DNA of 56,488 nucleotides. Origin: Falsiroseomonas oryziterrae. Lineage in GTDB: Bacteria > Pseudomonadota > Alphaproteobacteria > Acetobacterales > Acetobacteraceae. Location: positions 1 to 56,488 of the forward strand of contig NZ_JAKJIB010000003.1 in NCBI RefSeq assembly GCF_021864505.1, read 5' to 3'. A program made the translations under genes and the position numbers. Positions within the stretch are counted from its first letter, which is position 1, and every line of letters starts with the position of its first letter. Below, piece by piece: positions 26,885 through 35,132 of the stretch. The notes below the pieces were generated by a model that was not told the origin of the DNA, searched no databases, and saw only the letters and a list, made by a program, of their open reading frames with translations.

Positions 26885-27402
26885 CGTCCCTCCGCGATTC
26901 TGCGCAGCGCCGCGAGCAGCCGGGCTCGCTCCCCGGCATCCAGGCCGGCTGAGAGGTCGGCCTCCAATGCCGCTTCCCGCGGGCGCGCCCGGCGCAGCAG
27001 CGCGCGCCCGGCCGGCGTCAGGCGCAGCAGGTTGGCGCGGCGGTTGCTGCGATCCTCGACGCGACGGATCAGGCCGTCCGCTTCGAGCCCGGCGAGCAGG
27101 ACCGCCATGTTGGGCGGCTTGACGCGCAGCGCCTCCGCCAGCGTGCCCTGGCGCATCGTCGGGTCCGCCTCGATCAGCAGCAATGCGCCCAGGCGGCCCG
27201 GCGTCAGGCCGAGCGGCGCCATGGCCTGGCTGAACGACTCGAAGGCCGCCATCTGGGCGAGCCGGAGCCAGAAGCCGAGCCGGTCGTCGAGCGCGTCGCG
27301 CGGGGTGGCGACCGAGGCTTCGGCAGGCTCCCTGACCCGTGGCGCAGGTCCGGGCGACCTAGGGCGGCGGCAGGCCGGGACTTGGCGGGCATCGAACGGC
27401 AT
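26881..27402 (-). CDS. MarR-family transcriptional regulator
   Basis: The product has 173 residues. After a 40-residue basic/Pro-rich N-terminus comes the winged helix: GALLLIEADPTMRQGTLAEA, then LRVKPPNMAVLLAGLEADGL as recognition region, then IRRVEDRSNRRANLLRLTP as wing. It is most like regulators of hydroxycinnamate genes, which release DNA on binding the acyl-CoA (known for the family). The ATG at 27402 was chosen; an upstream TTG at 27438 falls inside the likely promoter. It is divergent from the CoA ligase operon, with a perfect palindrome between them. Confidence 0.85.
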   Translation of the reverse strand: MPFDARQVPACRRPRSPGPAPRVREPAEASVATPRDALDDRLGFWLRLAQMAAFESFSQAMAPLGLTPGRLGALLLIEADPTMRQGTLAEALRVKPPNMAVLLAGLEADGLIRRVEDRSNRRANLLRLTPAGRALLRRARPREAALEADLSAGLDAGERARLLAALRRIAEGR

Positions 27403-27443
27403 GGCGAAGGATATGCTGGTCAGGGCGGATCTTGGCAACGTAC

Positions 27444-27456
27444 TTATACGGTATAA
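27444..27456. promoter_or_regulatory. MarR operator candidate, palindrome TTATAC-G-GTATAA
   Basis: This perfect 6-1-6 inverted repeat is an AT-rich island in 70% GC DNA. It sits in the 95-bp gap between marR and the CoA ligase. On the plus strand TTGGCA (27432-27437) lies upstream with AACTAT at 17-base spacing. On the minus strand TTGGAC (near 27470) is followed by TATAAG. Both candidate promoters overlap the palindrome, so one bound MarR dimer could block both. Confidence 0.65.
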
Positions 27457-27497
27457 CTATTTCGTCCAACTGCGCCACGGAGCGCCGGAGGGAGTCG

Positions 27498-29351
27498 ATG
27501 TCCAGCGTCAACGAGCCGCAGGCGTTGCGGGCGCCGCTTGGGCCAGGGCCGGTCTCGATCAGCATGCGCGACGATGGTTGCATGCTGGTCACGCCGCTCG
27601 GTGTGCTGGGGCCGTATCCGCGGCGCCTGACCGAACGGCTTGAGTACTGGGCCGCGGAGGCGCCCGATCGCACCCTGATAGCCCGCCGCGATCCGACGCA
27701 GGGAGGGGCGTGGCGGCGGATCAGCTACGCGGAGACGCTCAACGCCGTTCGCGCAGTCGGCCAGGCGCTGTTGGACCGCGGCGCGTCCGCGGAGCGGCCG
27801 GTCGCCATCCTGTCGGCCAACTGTCTCGATCAGGCGGTGCTCAAGCTTGCCGCGCTGCATGTGGGCGTGCCGGTGGCGCCCATTTCGCCCTCGTACTCGC
27901 TGGTCGCGCGCGACTTCACGAAGCTGCGCCATTGCATGTCGCTCGTGGCGCCTGGGCTCGTCTTCGCCGATGACGGCAGCCGCTTTGCCGAAGCGATCGC
28001 GGCGACCTGCCCGCCGGGCGCCGAACTTGTCGTCTCGCACGACCCGCCGCAGGGGCGCCCCGCGACACTGTTCGGCGACCTGCTTTCGACCGTGCCGACC
28101 GCCGCGGTGGAACGTGCGGCTGCGGCGATCGATCCGGATGCGCCCGCAAAGATCCTGTTCACCTCGGGTTCGACCGGGGTTCCCAAGGGCGTCGTGAACA
28201 CGCAGCGCATGATCTGCTCGAACCAGCAGATGCTGCGAGAGGCCTTCCCGTTCCTCGCCGAGGAACCGCCGGTCCTGCTCGACTGGCTTCCCTGGCACCA
28301 CACCTTCGGCGGCAATCACAATTTCGGCCTCGTGCTCTACAACGGCGGCACGCTCTACATGGATGATGGGCGTCCGGTGGCAGGCCGCTACGCCGAGTCC
28401 CTGCGCAACCTGCGCGAGATCGCAACACATATCCATTTCAACGTCCCGCTCGGCTTCGCGGAGCTTGCCCAGGCGCTGAGGGCCGATGCGACCCTCCGCG
28501 CCACCTTCTTCTCGCGCCTGCGCATGATGTTCTATTCCTCCGCCGGCCTGCCGCAGCATATCTGGGACGAACTCGATGCGCTCGCGCTGGCGGAGCGCGG
28601 CGAGAGGATCCCGATGATCACCGGCCTCGGCGCGACGGAAACAGCGCCCTTCGCCATCTGCGTACGGGAGGACTACTCCGAATCCGGCGCGGTCGGGCTG
28701 CCTGTCGCAGGCGTGGAACTCAAGCTCGCACCGGTCGGCGAGAAGCTCGAGGCGCGCGTCCGGGGTCCTTCGATCACGCCGGGCTATTGGCGGAACCCCG
28801 CTGCCACCGAAGCCGCCTTCGACGAGGAGGGCTGGTATCGCTTCGGCGACGCGCTCGTGCCGCTTGACCCATCCGATCTGCACAAGGGCTTCCGCTTCGA
28901 CGGTCGCATCACGGAGGATTTCAAGCTCTCGAGCGGCACCTGGGTCAGCGTCGGCCCGCTGCGCTCCCGTCTCGTCGCCGCGCTCGCACCCTTCGTGAAG
29001 GATGCGGTGATCGCCGCACCGGATCGCGACATGCTGACGGCCATCCTGATCCCCGAGGCCGACGCTGTGGCCGCCGTCGTTCCGAGGGGCGAGGACGCCG
29101 CCACCCATGCTGGCCTGCGCGCCCTGCTGGCCGCGAAGCTGGCGGAGTTCGGAGCCGGGGCTGCCGCCAGCAGCCAGCGGATCGCACGCGCGACGCTGCT
29201 GACCGACCCTCTCTCCATGGAGGCGGGCGAGTTGACCGATAAGGCGTCGATCAACCAGCGTGCCGTGCTCACGCGGCGTGCAAGCCTGGTGGATGAGCTC
29301 TACGCGGAGGCGCCGCCGCCGCACGTCATCCTCGTCGGAGAGCCCGCATGA
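27498..29351 (+). CDS. feruloyl-CoA synthase-like acyl-CoA ligase
   Basis: The product has 617 residues, the length of FerA/Fcs-type ligases (ANL superfamily). Motifs include ATP loop LFTSGSTGVPKGVVNTQ, the family-specific WLPWHHTFGGNHNFG and LYNGGTLYMDDGRP, and ITGLGATETAPF; the hinge region is FRFDGRITEDFKLSSGTWVS. It activates an aromatic (ferulate- or coumarate-like) acid to the CoA thioester with ATP. The ATG at 27498 follows GGAGGGAG; in-frame codons upstream lie in the operator. It opens the ligase-thiolase-thioesterase operon; its stop overlaps the thiolase ATG. Confidence 0.88.
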   Translation: MSSVNEPQALRAPLGPGPVSISMRDDGCMLVTPLGVLGPYPRRLTERLEYWAAEAPDRTLIARRDPTQGGAWRRISYAETLNAVRAVGQALLDRGASAERPVAILSANCLDQAVLKLAALHVGVPVAPISPSYSLVARDFTKLRHCMSLVAPGLVFADDGSRFAEAIAATCPPGAELVVSHDPPQGRPATLFGDLLSTVPTAAVERAAAAIDPDAPAKILFTSGSTGVPKGVVNTQRMICSNQQMLREAFPFLAEEPPVLLDWLPWHHTFGGNHNFGLVLYNGGTLYMDDGRPVAGRYAESLRNLREIATHIHFNVPLGFAELAQALRADATLRATFFSRLRMMFYSSAGLPQHIWDELDALALAERGERIPMITGLGATETAPFAICVREDYSESGAVGLPVAGVELKLAPVGEKLEARVRGPSITPGYWRNPAATEAAFDEEGWYRFGDALVPLDPSDLHKGFRFDGRITEDFKLSSGTWVSVGPLRSRLVAALAPFVKDAVIAAPDRDMLTAILIPEADAVAAVVPRGEDAATHAGLRALLAAKLAEFGAGAAASSQRIARATLLTDPLSMEAGELTDKASINQRAVLTRRASLVDELYAEAPPPHVILVGEPA

Positions 29352-30586
29352 CGGCCTTGCACACCAGCTGGGACGATGCCTGGCTTCTCGCTGGCGCGCG
29401 CACGCCCTTCACAGATCTTGGCGGTCCGCTCAGCCTCGTCTCGCCCATAGACCTGGGGATCAAGGCGGCGCGCGCCGCGCTTGGCCGGGCCGGCATTGAC
29501 GGAGTGGAGATCGGATACGTCGTCGCAGGGTCGGTCGCCCAGGCCAGCTTCGACGCCTATATGCTGCCGCGCCATATAGGCCTTTACGCCGGTGTCCCGG
29601 TCGCTGTCCCCGCGCTGCTGGTGCAGCGGGTCTGCGGCACCGGCATCGAGGCGATCGCCCAGGCGGCGACCGCCGTGGACCGACAGGGTGCCGGCTTCGC
29701 GCTGGCCGTGGGCGCCGAGAGCATGAGCCGCAACCCGATCGCCGCCTACACGCATCGTGGCGGCTTCGGCCTTGGCGCTCCCGTCGAATTCAAGGATTTC
29801 CTGTGGGAGGCGCTGCTCGACCCGGGCTGCGGGCTGACCATGGGCGGCACGGCAGAGGAGCTGGCCAGGCGGCATGGCATCTCCCGCGCGGAGGTGGATG
29901 CCTTCGCGTCGCGCAGCTTCGAGCGCGCCCTTGCGGCACGCGCCGCCGGTTTCTTCGACGAGGAAGTCGTGCCGGTCGTCAACGAGATCTTCGCCCGCGA
30001 AGGCATGCGGGACCGCGGCATCGTGCTGCCGCGCAAGGTGGAAAGCGTGGGCGCCGACACGCATCCGCGCCCGTCGCCGGTGGAGCAGCTGGCGAAGATC
30101 AGGCCCGCCTTCGGCGGCGTGCAGACCGGCGGCAATTCCTCCGCCGTCGTCGACGGCGCGGCGGCCGTCGTGATCGCGTCCGCTGCGCAGGCCAAGGGCC
30201 GCGCCAGGCTGGCGCGACTGGTCGCAGCCACGGCGGTCGGCTGCCCGCCCGAGGTGATGGGCATCGGGCCCGTGCCCGCCATCCGCGCCTTGCTGGAGCG
30301 AACGGGGCTCGCCCTGGGTGACATCGCGCTGATCGAGATCAACGAGGCCTTCGGCGCACAGGTCATGGCCTGTGCAAGGCTGCTCGGGCTCGATGAGGCG
30401 CGGCTCAACGTGAATGGCGGGGCGATCGCTATCGGCCATCCTCTGGCGGCCACCGGCGTGCGCCTTTCGCTCACCGTCGCGCGCGAACTGCTGCGTCGTG
30501 GCGCGCGCTACGGCATCGCGTCCGCCTGCATCGGCGGCGGCCAGGGCATCGCCATCCTGCTGGAGAATCCCGATGGACACGCCTGA
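29348..30586 (+). CDS. thiolase (acetyl-CoA acyltransferase)
   Basis: The product has 412 residues. Nucleophile Cys96 is in QRVCGTGIEA; the His of NGGAIAIGHPLAATG and the second Cys in SACIGGGQGIA complete the active site. It cleaves 3-ketoacyl-CoA with CoA to acetyl-CoA and the shortened acyl-CoA. With ligase, crotonase and SDR this closes a beta-oxidation cycle. Overlaps of four bases with the ligase and 14 bases with the thioesterase imply coupled translation. Confidence 0.9.
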   Translation: MTALHTSWDDAWLLAGARTPFTDLGGPLSLVSPIDLGIKAARAALGRAGIDGVEIGYVVAGSVAQASFDAYMLPRHIGLYAGVPVAVPALLVQRVCGTGIEAIAQAATAVDRQGAGFALAVGAESMSRNPIAAYTHRGGFGLGAPVEFKDFLWEALLDPGCGLTMGGTAEELARRHGISRAEVDAFASRSFERALAARAAGFFDEEVVPVVNEIFAREGMRDRGIVLPRKVESVGADTHPRPSPVEQLAKIRPAFGGVQTGGNSSAVVDGAAAVVIASAAQAKGRARLARLVAATAVGCPPEVMGIGPVPAIRALLERTGLALGDIALIEINEAFGAQVMACARLLGLDEARLNVNGGAIAIGHPLAATGVRLSLTVARELLRRGARYGIASACIGGGQGIAILLENPDGHA

Positions 30587-31007
30587 GCCGCGCCTTGTCC
30601 ACACCCGCGCGGTGACCATCGAATGGGGCGACTGCGACCCCGCGGGGATCGTGTTCTACCCGCGCTTCTTCGCGATGTTCGATGCATCGACGGCGGCGCT
30701 GTTCCAGGCGGCGCTCGGTATGCCGAAGATCGCCTGGGCGAAGCATTTCGGTGTGCTGGGGATTCCGATGGTCGACACGCGCGCCAGGTTCCATGTCCCG
30801 TCCGCCTATGGTGACGAGGTCACCATCGAGAGCCGCGTCACAGCCTTTCGCCGCTCCTCCTTCGATGTCGTGCACCGACTCCTGAAGCAGGACGGCACGC
30901 TGGGCGTCGAAGGCTTCGAGACGCGTGTCTGGACGGCGCGCGACGCGGAAACCGGGCGGATCCGTTCCGCGCCCATTCCTGCCGAGGTCATCGCCGCCTT
31001 CGCGTGA
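30573..31007 (+). CDS. 4-hydroxybenzoyl-CoA-type thioesterase
   Basis: The product has 144 residues forming one hot-dog domain. The 4HBT signature is EWGDCDPAGIVFYPRFFAMF, with the catalytic Asp at residue 22. It hydrolyses an acyl-CoA, plausibly the aroyl-CoA made by the thiolase next door, freeing the aromatic acid (for example vanillate or 4-hydroxybenzoate; inference). The start lies inside the thiolase gene. Confidence 0.88.
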   Translation: MDTPEPRLVHTRAVTIEWGDCDPAGIVFYPRFFAMFDASTAALFQAALGMPKIAWAKHFGVLGIPMVDTRARFHVPSAYGDEVTIESRVTAFRRSSFDVVHRLLKQDGTLGVEGFETRVWTARDAETGRIRSAPIPAEVIAAFA

Positions 31008-31029
31008 CCCAGCCCGGCGAACGAAGGCG

Positions 31030-31054
31030 GGCTTCAGGTCTCCGGCCTGAAGCC
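31030..31054. terminator. bidirectional hairpin at a convergent junction
   Basis: A perfect 9-bp stem (GGCTTCAGG at 31030-31038, CCTGAAGCC at 31046-31054) with a 7-base loop spans the end of the Bug receptor gene, 23 bases after the thioesterase stop. It could end transcripts from both sides. Confidence 0.55.
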
Positions 31055-32017
31055 GCTCTCCTGCACGGCCCGTGCCCAGCCGTCGCGCTCGCGCCGGATG
31101 CGCGCGGCAAATTCCGCCGGACCGTTGACGGTTGGCTGGAACTCGAGGCGATCGAGCGCCTGGCGGACTTCCGGCGTGGAGGCGGCCGTCGCGACGGTGG
31201 CATAGAGCGCGGCAGCCAGGGCTGCCGGCGTGCGGGCGGGCAGGAACAGGCCCATCCACTCACTGATCGTCAAGTGCGGATAGCCGCTCTCGGCAAAGGT
31301 CGGCACGTCGGGCAGGCGCTGCAGGCGATCCGGGCTGGAGACGGCGAGCACGCGCAGTCCCTGGCCGTGATGCGGCACGATGTCGGAGAGCACGGTGGCA
31401 ACCAACGGGATGTTTCCTGCGATGGCGTCCTGCACCGCGGGAGCGGCGCCCCGATACGGCACGTGGTTCATGCGCACGCCGACCGCGCGACCGACCATGT
31501 CGCCGACGAAATGCGGCCCGGAACCAGCGCCCGGAGAGCCGAAGGTCACCTCCTGCCCTCTCTGGGTCCGCATCCATGCGATCAACTCGGCAAAGCTGCG
31601 TGCCGGGTGGCTTGTCGGCACGGCGATGCCATAGGCGAAGTCGCATAGCGTGCAGACAGGCACGAAGTCCGTCAGCGCATCATGCCGTGCCTCGCGCGGG
31701 AAGATGTGGGGCTGCAGCGTCATCACGCTGGCGGGCGACATCAGAAGCGTCGTGCCGTCGGGCTCCGATGTGCGGACCGCGTCCAAAGCCAACCGGCCGG
31801 ACGCACCCGCGCGGTTCTCGACGATCGCGCCGGGCGCATAGGTCGGGCGTAGACGCTCCGCGTAGAGCCGCGCCACGAGGTCGGTGGGCCCGCCCGCGGC
31901 GAAGCCGACCAGCATCCGCACGTTCCGAGGCACTGCCTGTGCATGGAGGCGGGTCGGCACCCCGGCCAAGGCGCCTGCCCCGAACGCGAGTGCGGCGCGC
32001 CGCGTCATCGTGCTCAT
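31034..32017 (-). CDS. Bug-type (TctC-like) periplasmic receptor
   Basis: The product has 327 residues. The twin-arginine-like signal peptide MSTMTRRAALAFGAGALAG ends near LHAQA. Bug-family motifs follow: VRMLVGFAAGGPTDLVARL, ENRAGASGRLALDAV, SPGAGSGPHFVGDMV, NHVPYRGAAPAVQDAI and FAESGYPHLTISEWMGLF. Bug proteins bind small carboxylates or similar ligands for tripartite tricarboxylate transporters, but no tctAB is nearby. AGGAG is 8 bases before the ATG at 32017. Its convergent position beside the aromatic acid operon hints at a related ligand. Confidence 0.87.
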   Translation of the reverse strand: MSTMTRRAALAFGAGALAGVPTRLHAQAVPRNVRMLVGFAAGGPTDLVARLYAERLRPTYAPGAIVENRAGASGRLALDAVRTSEPDGTTLLMSPASVMTLQPHIFPREARHDALTDFVPVCTLCDFAYGIAVPTSHPARSFAELIAWMRTQRGQEVTFGSPGAGSGPHFVGDMVGRAVGVRMNHVPYRGAAPAVQDAIAGNIPLVATVLSDIVPHHGQGLRVLAVSSPDRLQRLPDVPTFAESGYPHLTISEWMGLFLPARTPAALAAALYATVATAASTPEVRQALDRLEFQPTVNGPAEFAARIRRERDGWARAVQESGFRPET

Positions 32018-32174
32018 GTTCGTCGCTCCTCGCGTCTGGGCAGTCTGGCGACACGTGAAGGCCGGGCGGTCCCGACTCAGTCTCTGGGCGCGGCTCCGGC
32101 GAACGCCGAACTGCAACAGCGCCGACGGGGCCTTCGATGGACTGCTGCGACCACGGTGTCCGCCGCGCCGGTCA

Positions 32175-33245
32175 TCACGCCAGGGTGAACGCCTCGTTGA
32201 TCGCGCTTTTCACGCCTCCGCCCATCTGCGGGCCGCCGCCGGCCACGTAAACCGCATCGCCGATCACCACAGCGCCCATGCCGTGCCGTGGCGTGAGCAT
32301 CGGCGCATAGGCCTCCCAGCTGTCAGTCGCAGGGTTGTAGGCCTCGTTCTGGCCGAAGACGCGGTTCGTCCCCTCGCCACCCATGCAGAAGATCCGGTCG
32401 CGGTACCATACGCAGCCATGGCCCGAGCGCGCGGTGGGGATCGGCGCGCGGAAGGTCCACTGGTCCGTGCGCGGGTCGTAGGTGTGATGCAGGTTCGAGT
32501 TGGTGTGGAAGGTGTCCACGCGTCCCGCGATCAGATGGATCACGCCATTCACGGCGACGATCCCGGCATGGTCGCGTCCGAGCGGCATGGGCTGGCGGCG
32601 GGCGTAGCGATCGCTGCGCGGGTCGTAGACCAGGTGCCAGTCGATCGACCGACGGTTGTCGGAGCCGATGGCGCCGCCGATGATGTGGATCAGGTCGCCC
32701 AGCGCGATGCAGGCCATCGCGCCGCATGCCTCGGGCAGGCGACGCAGCGTATGCCAGCGCTCCCCGTCGAAGGCATAGGCGCCGTCATGCGGGGTGCGGT
32801 TCTGTTCCAGGAAGCCGCCGAAGGCGTAAAGCCGCTCGCCATGGGTCACGACGCCGACATGGTTGGCGCCGCGCGGCACCTGCGGCAGCTCCGCCCAGCT
32901 GTTCGTCCTCGGGTCGTAGGCGTGGTGGTAGGGACGGTCCACGCGCTGCTCGGCATAACCGCCGACGAGGTGCATGCGGCCACGATACTCGACCGCCCAC
33001 GCCATCTCGGTCCGCGGGACCGGAAGCGGGGCAAGCGCGCGCCAGGCGCCTTGCCGCGCGGCGCGCGGAGCAGGGCTGTCGGTGACGGCGTGGGCGTGGT
33101 GCAGATCCGGCAGGTCCATGCGGCCGGGCTGGTTCAGACGCTCGAACTGGCCCGCCTGGTGCGCATGCGTGTTGCCCTGCGCCAAGGCGGGGCCAGCGGC
33201 AAGCGCGAAGCCGCCAGCGAGCAGGCCGCGTCGATGCATCGCCAT
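32175..33245 (-). CDS. secreted Kelch-repeat beta-propeller protein
   Basis: The product has 356 residues. The signal peptide is MAMHRRGLLAGGFALAAG...ALA, with two adjacent Arg. After a His-rich linker (NTHAHQAG, DLHHAHAV) come about five Kelch blades, each with a GG pair and a following Tyr/Trp: MHLVGGYAEQ, LYAFGGFLEQN, IHIIGGAIGSD, IHLIAGRVDTF, IFCMGGEGTN and VYVAGGGPQM. Such propellers bind proteins or sugars; some are mutarotases or oxidases, but no catalytic set is recognisable. The His clusters (HAHQ, LHHAHAV, NLHHTY) could bind metal. Divergent from marC over about 230 bp. Confidence 0.82.
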   Translation of the reverse strand: MAMHRRGLLAGGFALAAGPALAQGNTHAHQAGQFERLNQPGRMDLPDLHHAHAVTDSPAPRAARQGAWRALAPLPVPRTEMAWAVEYRGRMHLVGGYAEQRVDRPYHHAYDPRTNSWAELPQVPRGANHVGVVTHGERLYAFGGFLEQNRTPHDGAYAFDGERWHTLRRLPEACGAMACIALGDLIHIIGGAIGSDNRRSIDWHLVYDPRSDRYARRQPMPLGRDHAGIVAVNGVIHLIAGRVDTFHTNSNLHHTYDPRTDQWTFRAPIPTARSGHGCVWYRDRIFCMGGEGTNRVFGQNEAYNPATDSWEAYAPMLTPRHGMGAVVIGDAVYVAGGGPQMGGGVKSAINEAFTLA

Positions 33246-33474
33246 GAGGTCGTCTCCGGAACTTGCGAACGATACGGATCGCTACCATGACCGGGAGCAT
33301 GTCGGCTACCGGCGGGCGGATCGGTGTCGCCGGCCGGACCCGCCCCCGGCCTTGGCGCTGCCTCCGCGGCAGGGCCGGCACAGTCCTGCCGTGGCTTCGC
33401 CCGCTGTGCGGGGCGTTCCAGGACACCGATCACCGCTTGCCGTTCCGGCATCGCGCGGCTGCAGTCGGGGGACC

Positions 33475-34095
33475 ATGATCGAGAGCTTCGGCTTCGCCCT
33501 CGTCGCGCTGCTGGTCATCGTCGACCCCGTGGGAACGGCCGTGATCTTCGCGGCGATGACCACGACCAACACCGAGGCCGAGAAGCGACGCCAGGCGATC
33601 CGGGCGACGGTCATCGCGGCGCTCGTCCTGCTGGTCTTCGCGGTGCTCGGCGGCTGGCTGCTGCGCGCGCTTGGCATCGGCCTGCCGGCGATGAAGGTCG
33701 CGGGCGGCCTCCTGCTGTTCCTGCTCGCCGCCGACATGGTGATGGGGCAGACCTTCCTCCGCGCAACGCCTGAGGAACAGCGCGCCGGCGCCGAGGAGCA
33801 CGACGTCTCGGTCTTTCCCTTGGCGATCCCGCTATTGGCCGGACCGGGCGGCATGACGAGCATGGTGCTGATGACGCAGGAGGCGCAGGGCGATACCGCC
33901 CGGCTCGTGGGCGTCTTCGCCGCGCTCGTGCTGGTGCTGATCCTGACGCTGGTCTGCCTGCTTGCCGCGGGCCGGGTCGCGCGGTTGCTCGGCAAGACTG
34001 GCGGGCACGTCATCGGACGTGTGCTCGGTGTGCTCCTGGCCGGCCTCGCAGCCCAGATCGCGCTCGAAGGTGTCAGGCAAAGCCTGGTCGGATGA
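33475..34095 (+). CDS. MarC/UPF0056-family membrane protein
   Basis: The product has 206 residues with six membrane segments. Family motifs are ALLVIVDPVGTAVIFAAMT near the N-terminus and FPLAIPLLAGPGGMTSMVLM after the central loop, ending HVIGRVLGVLLAGLAAQ. The family's function is unsettled, although it was once linked to multiple antibiotic resistance. The ATG at 33475 follows a G-run only. It ends eight bases from the convergent Bug gene. Confidence 0.88.
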   Translation: MIESFGFALVALLVIVDPVGTAVIFAAMTTTNTEAEKRRQAIRATVIAALVLLVFAVLGGWLLRALGIGLPAMKVAGGLLLFLLAADMVMGQTFLRATPEEQRAGAEEHDVSVFPLAIPLLAGPGGMTSMVLMTQEAQGDTARLVGVFAALVLVLILTLVCLLAAGRVARLLGKTGGHVIGRVLGVLLAGLAAQIALEGVRQSLVG

Positions 34096-34103
34096 CGCGA
34101 TGG

Positions 34104-35117
34104 TCAGTCGAACGTCACGCCGGTGCGCCGGATCAGGTCGGCCCACATCGGGCGCTCCTGCTGCGCGAGGTCGAACACGGCCTGCGGCGTGCCCGGCGTG
34201 ACCTCGAAGGCGAGCGCTGCGAGGCGTGCGGCAACGTCAGGCATGGCCAGGGCGGCGTTCGCGGCGGCATTCAGGTCGGCGACCGCTGCAGCCGGCGTGG
34301 CGGCGGGCACGACCAGCCCTCCCCAGGAGGTGATGCGGAAGCCGGGCCAGCCGGTCTCCTGGACCGTCGGCACCTCCGGCAAATGCACGGACCGGAGTGC
34401 CCCGGTGACGGCGAGCCCCCGGGCGTCTCCGGTGCGCAGCGCCGCAGCGAAGGACGAGATGTTGTCGCACGCCATGGCGACTTCGCCGCGCAGCAGAGCT
34501 TCCAGCATCTGTGGGCTGCCGCGATAGGGAATGTGGAGCATTGGTGCCCCGCTCATCGCGGTGAGCAGTTCGATTGCCAGATGGCCGGTGGTCGCGAGGC
34601 CCGGTGACCCGTAGCCGGGCGGCGCCGGTGCGCGTCGCGCGAAGTCGAGCAGTTCCGGCAGCGTGGACACCGGCATCTCGCGGCGCACGGCGATGACGTT
34701 CTGGACGAATCCGAGCAGGCCAACCGGCGCGAAGACCTCGTCCACGACGAAGGGCTGGCGTCGAAGGGCCGTCTGGTTGATCGCCATGGTCACGACATTC
34801 ACGTAGCCGAGCGTGATGCCGTCCGGTCGCGCCCGCGCCACCTCCGCCAGCCCGACCGTGCCGAAGCCGCCCGGACGGTTCTCGATCGCGATGGGGCCAA
34901 GGATACGGCGCATCCCTTCCACCAGCAGCCGGCAGACGAGGTCGGGCGTGCTGCCGGCCACCGAGGGCACGACAAGCCGGATGCCCCGCGCGGCAGGCTG
35001 CGCCTGGCTGGGCCGGGCCGCCAGCGCGACGGCGGCTGCGCCAAGAGCACGCCGCCGGATGGCGGTGCGTCCGCCGACCGTCTCGTCACGCCGCTCCTGT
35101 CCGATGGCGTCTGGCAC
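34104..35117 (-). CDS. Bug-type (TctC-like) periplasmic receptor, second copy
   Basis: The product has 337 residues. The signal region IRRRALGAAAVALAARPSQA has a twin-arginine-like start, preceded by about 20 extra residues that may mean the true start is internal. Family motifs are IRLVVPSVAGSTPDLVCRLL, ENRPGGFGTVGLAEV, YGSPGLATTGHLAIELL, LHIPYRGSPQMLEALL and VQETGWPGFRITSWGGL. It is only distantly similar to the receptor at 31034. No membrane subunits of a tripartite transporter are present in the window. Confidence 0.85.
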   Translation of the reverse strand: MPDAIGQERRDETVGGRTAIRRRALGAAAVALAARPSQAQPAARGIRLVVPSVAGSTPDLVCRLLVEGMRRILGPIAIENRPGGFGTVGLAEVARARPDGITLGYVNVVTMAINQTALRRQPFVVDEVFAPVGLLGFVQNVIAVRREMPVSTLPELLDFARRAPAPPGYGSPGLATTGHLAIELLTAMSGAPMLHIPYRGSPQMLEALLRGEVAMACDNISSFAAALRTGDARGLAVTGALRSVHLPEVPTVQETGWPGFRITSWGGLVVPAATPAAAVADLNAAANAALAMPDVAARLAALAFEVTPGTPQAVFDLAQQERPMWADLIRRTGVTFD

Positions 35118-35132
35118 GGCGTCCGCCCGGCG

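Noticed and set aside
25335-31007. Fatty acid beta-oxidation locus
   Set aside because: The ligase carries feruloyl-CoA-synthase-specific motifs and a 4HBT-type thioesterase is present; general fatty acid use remains possible but less likely.
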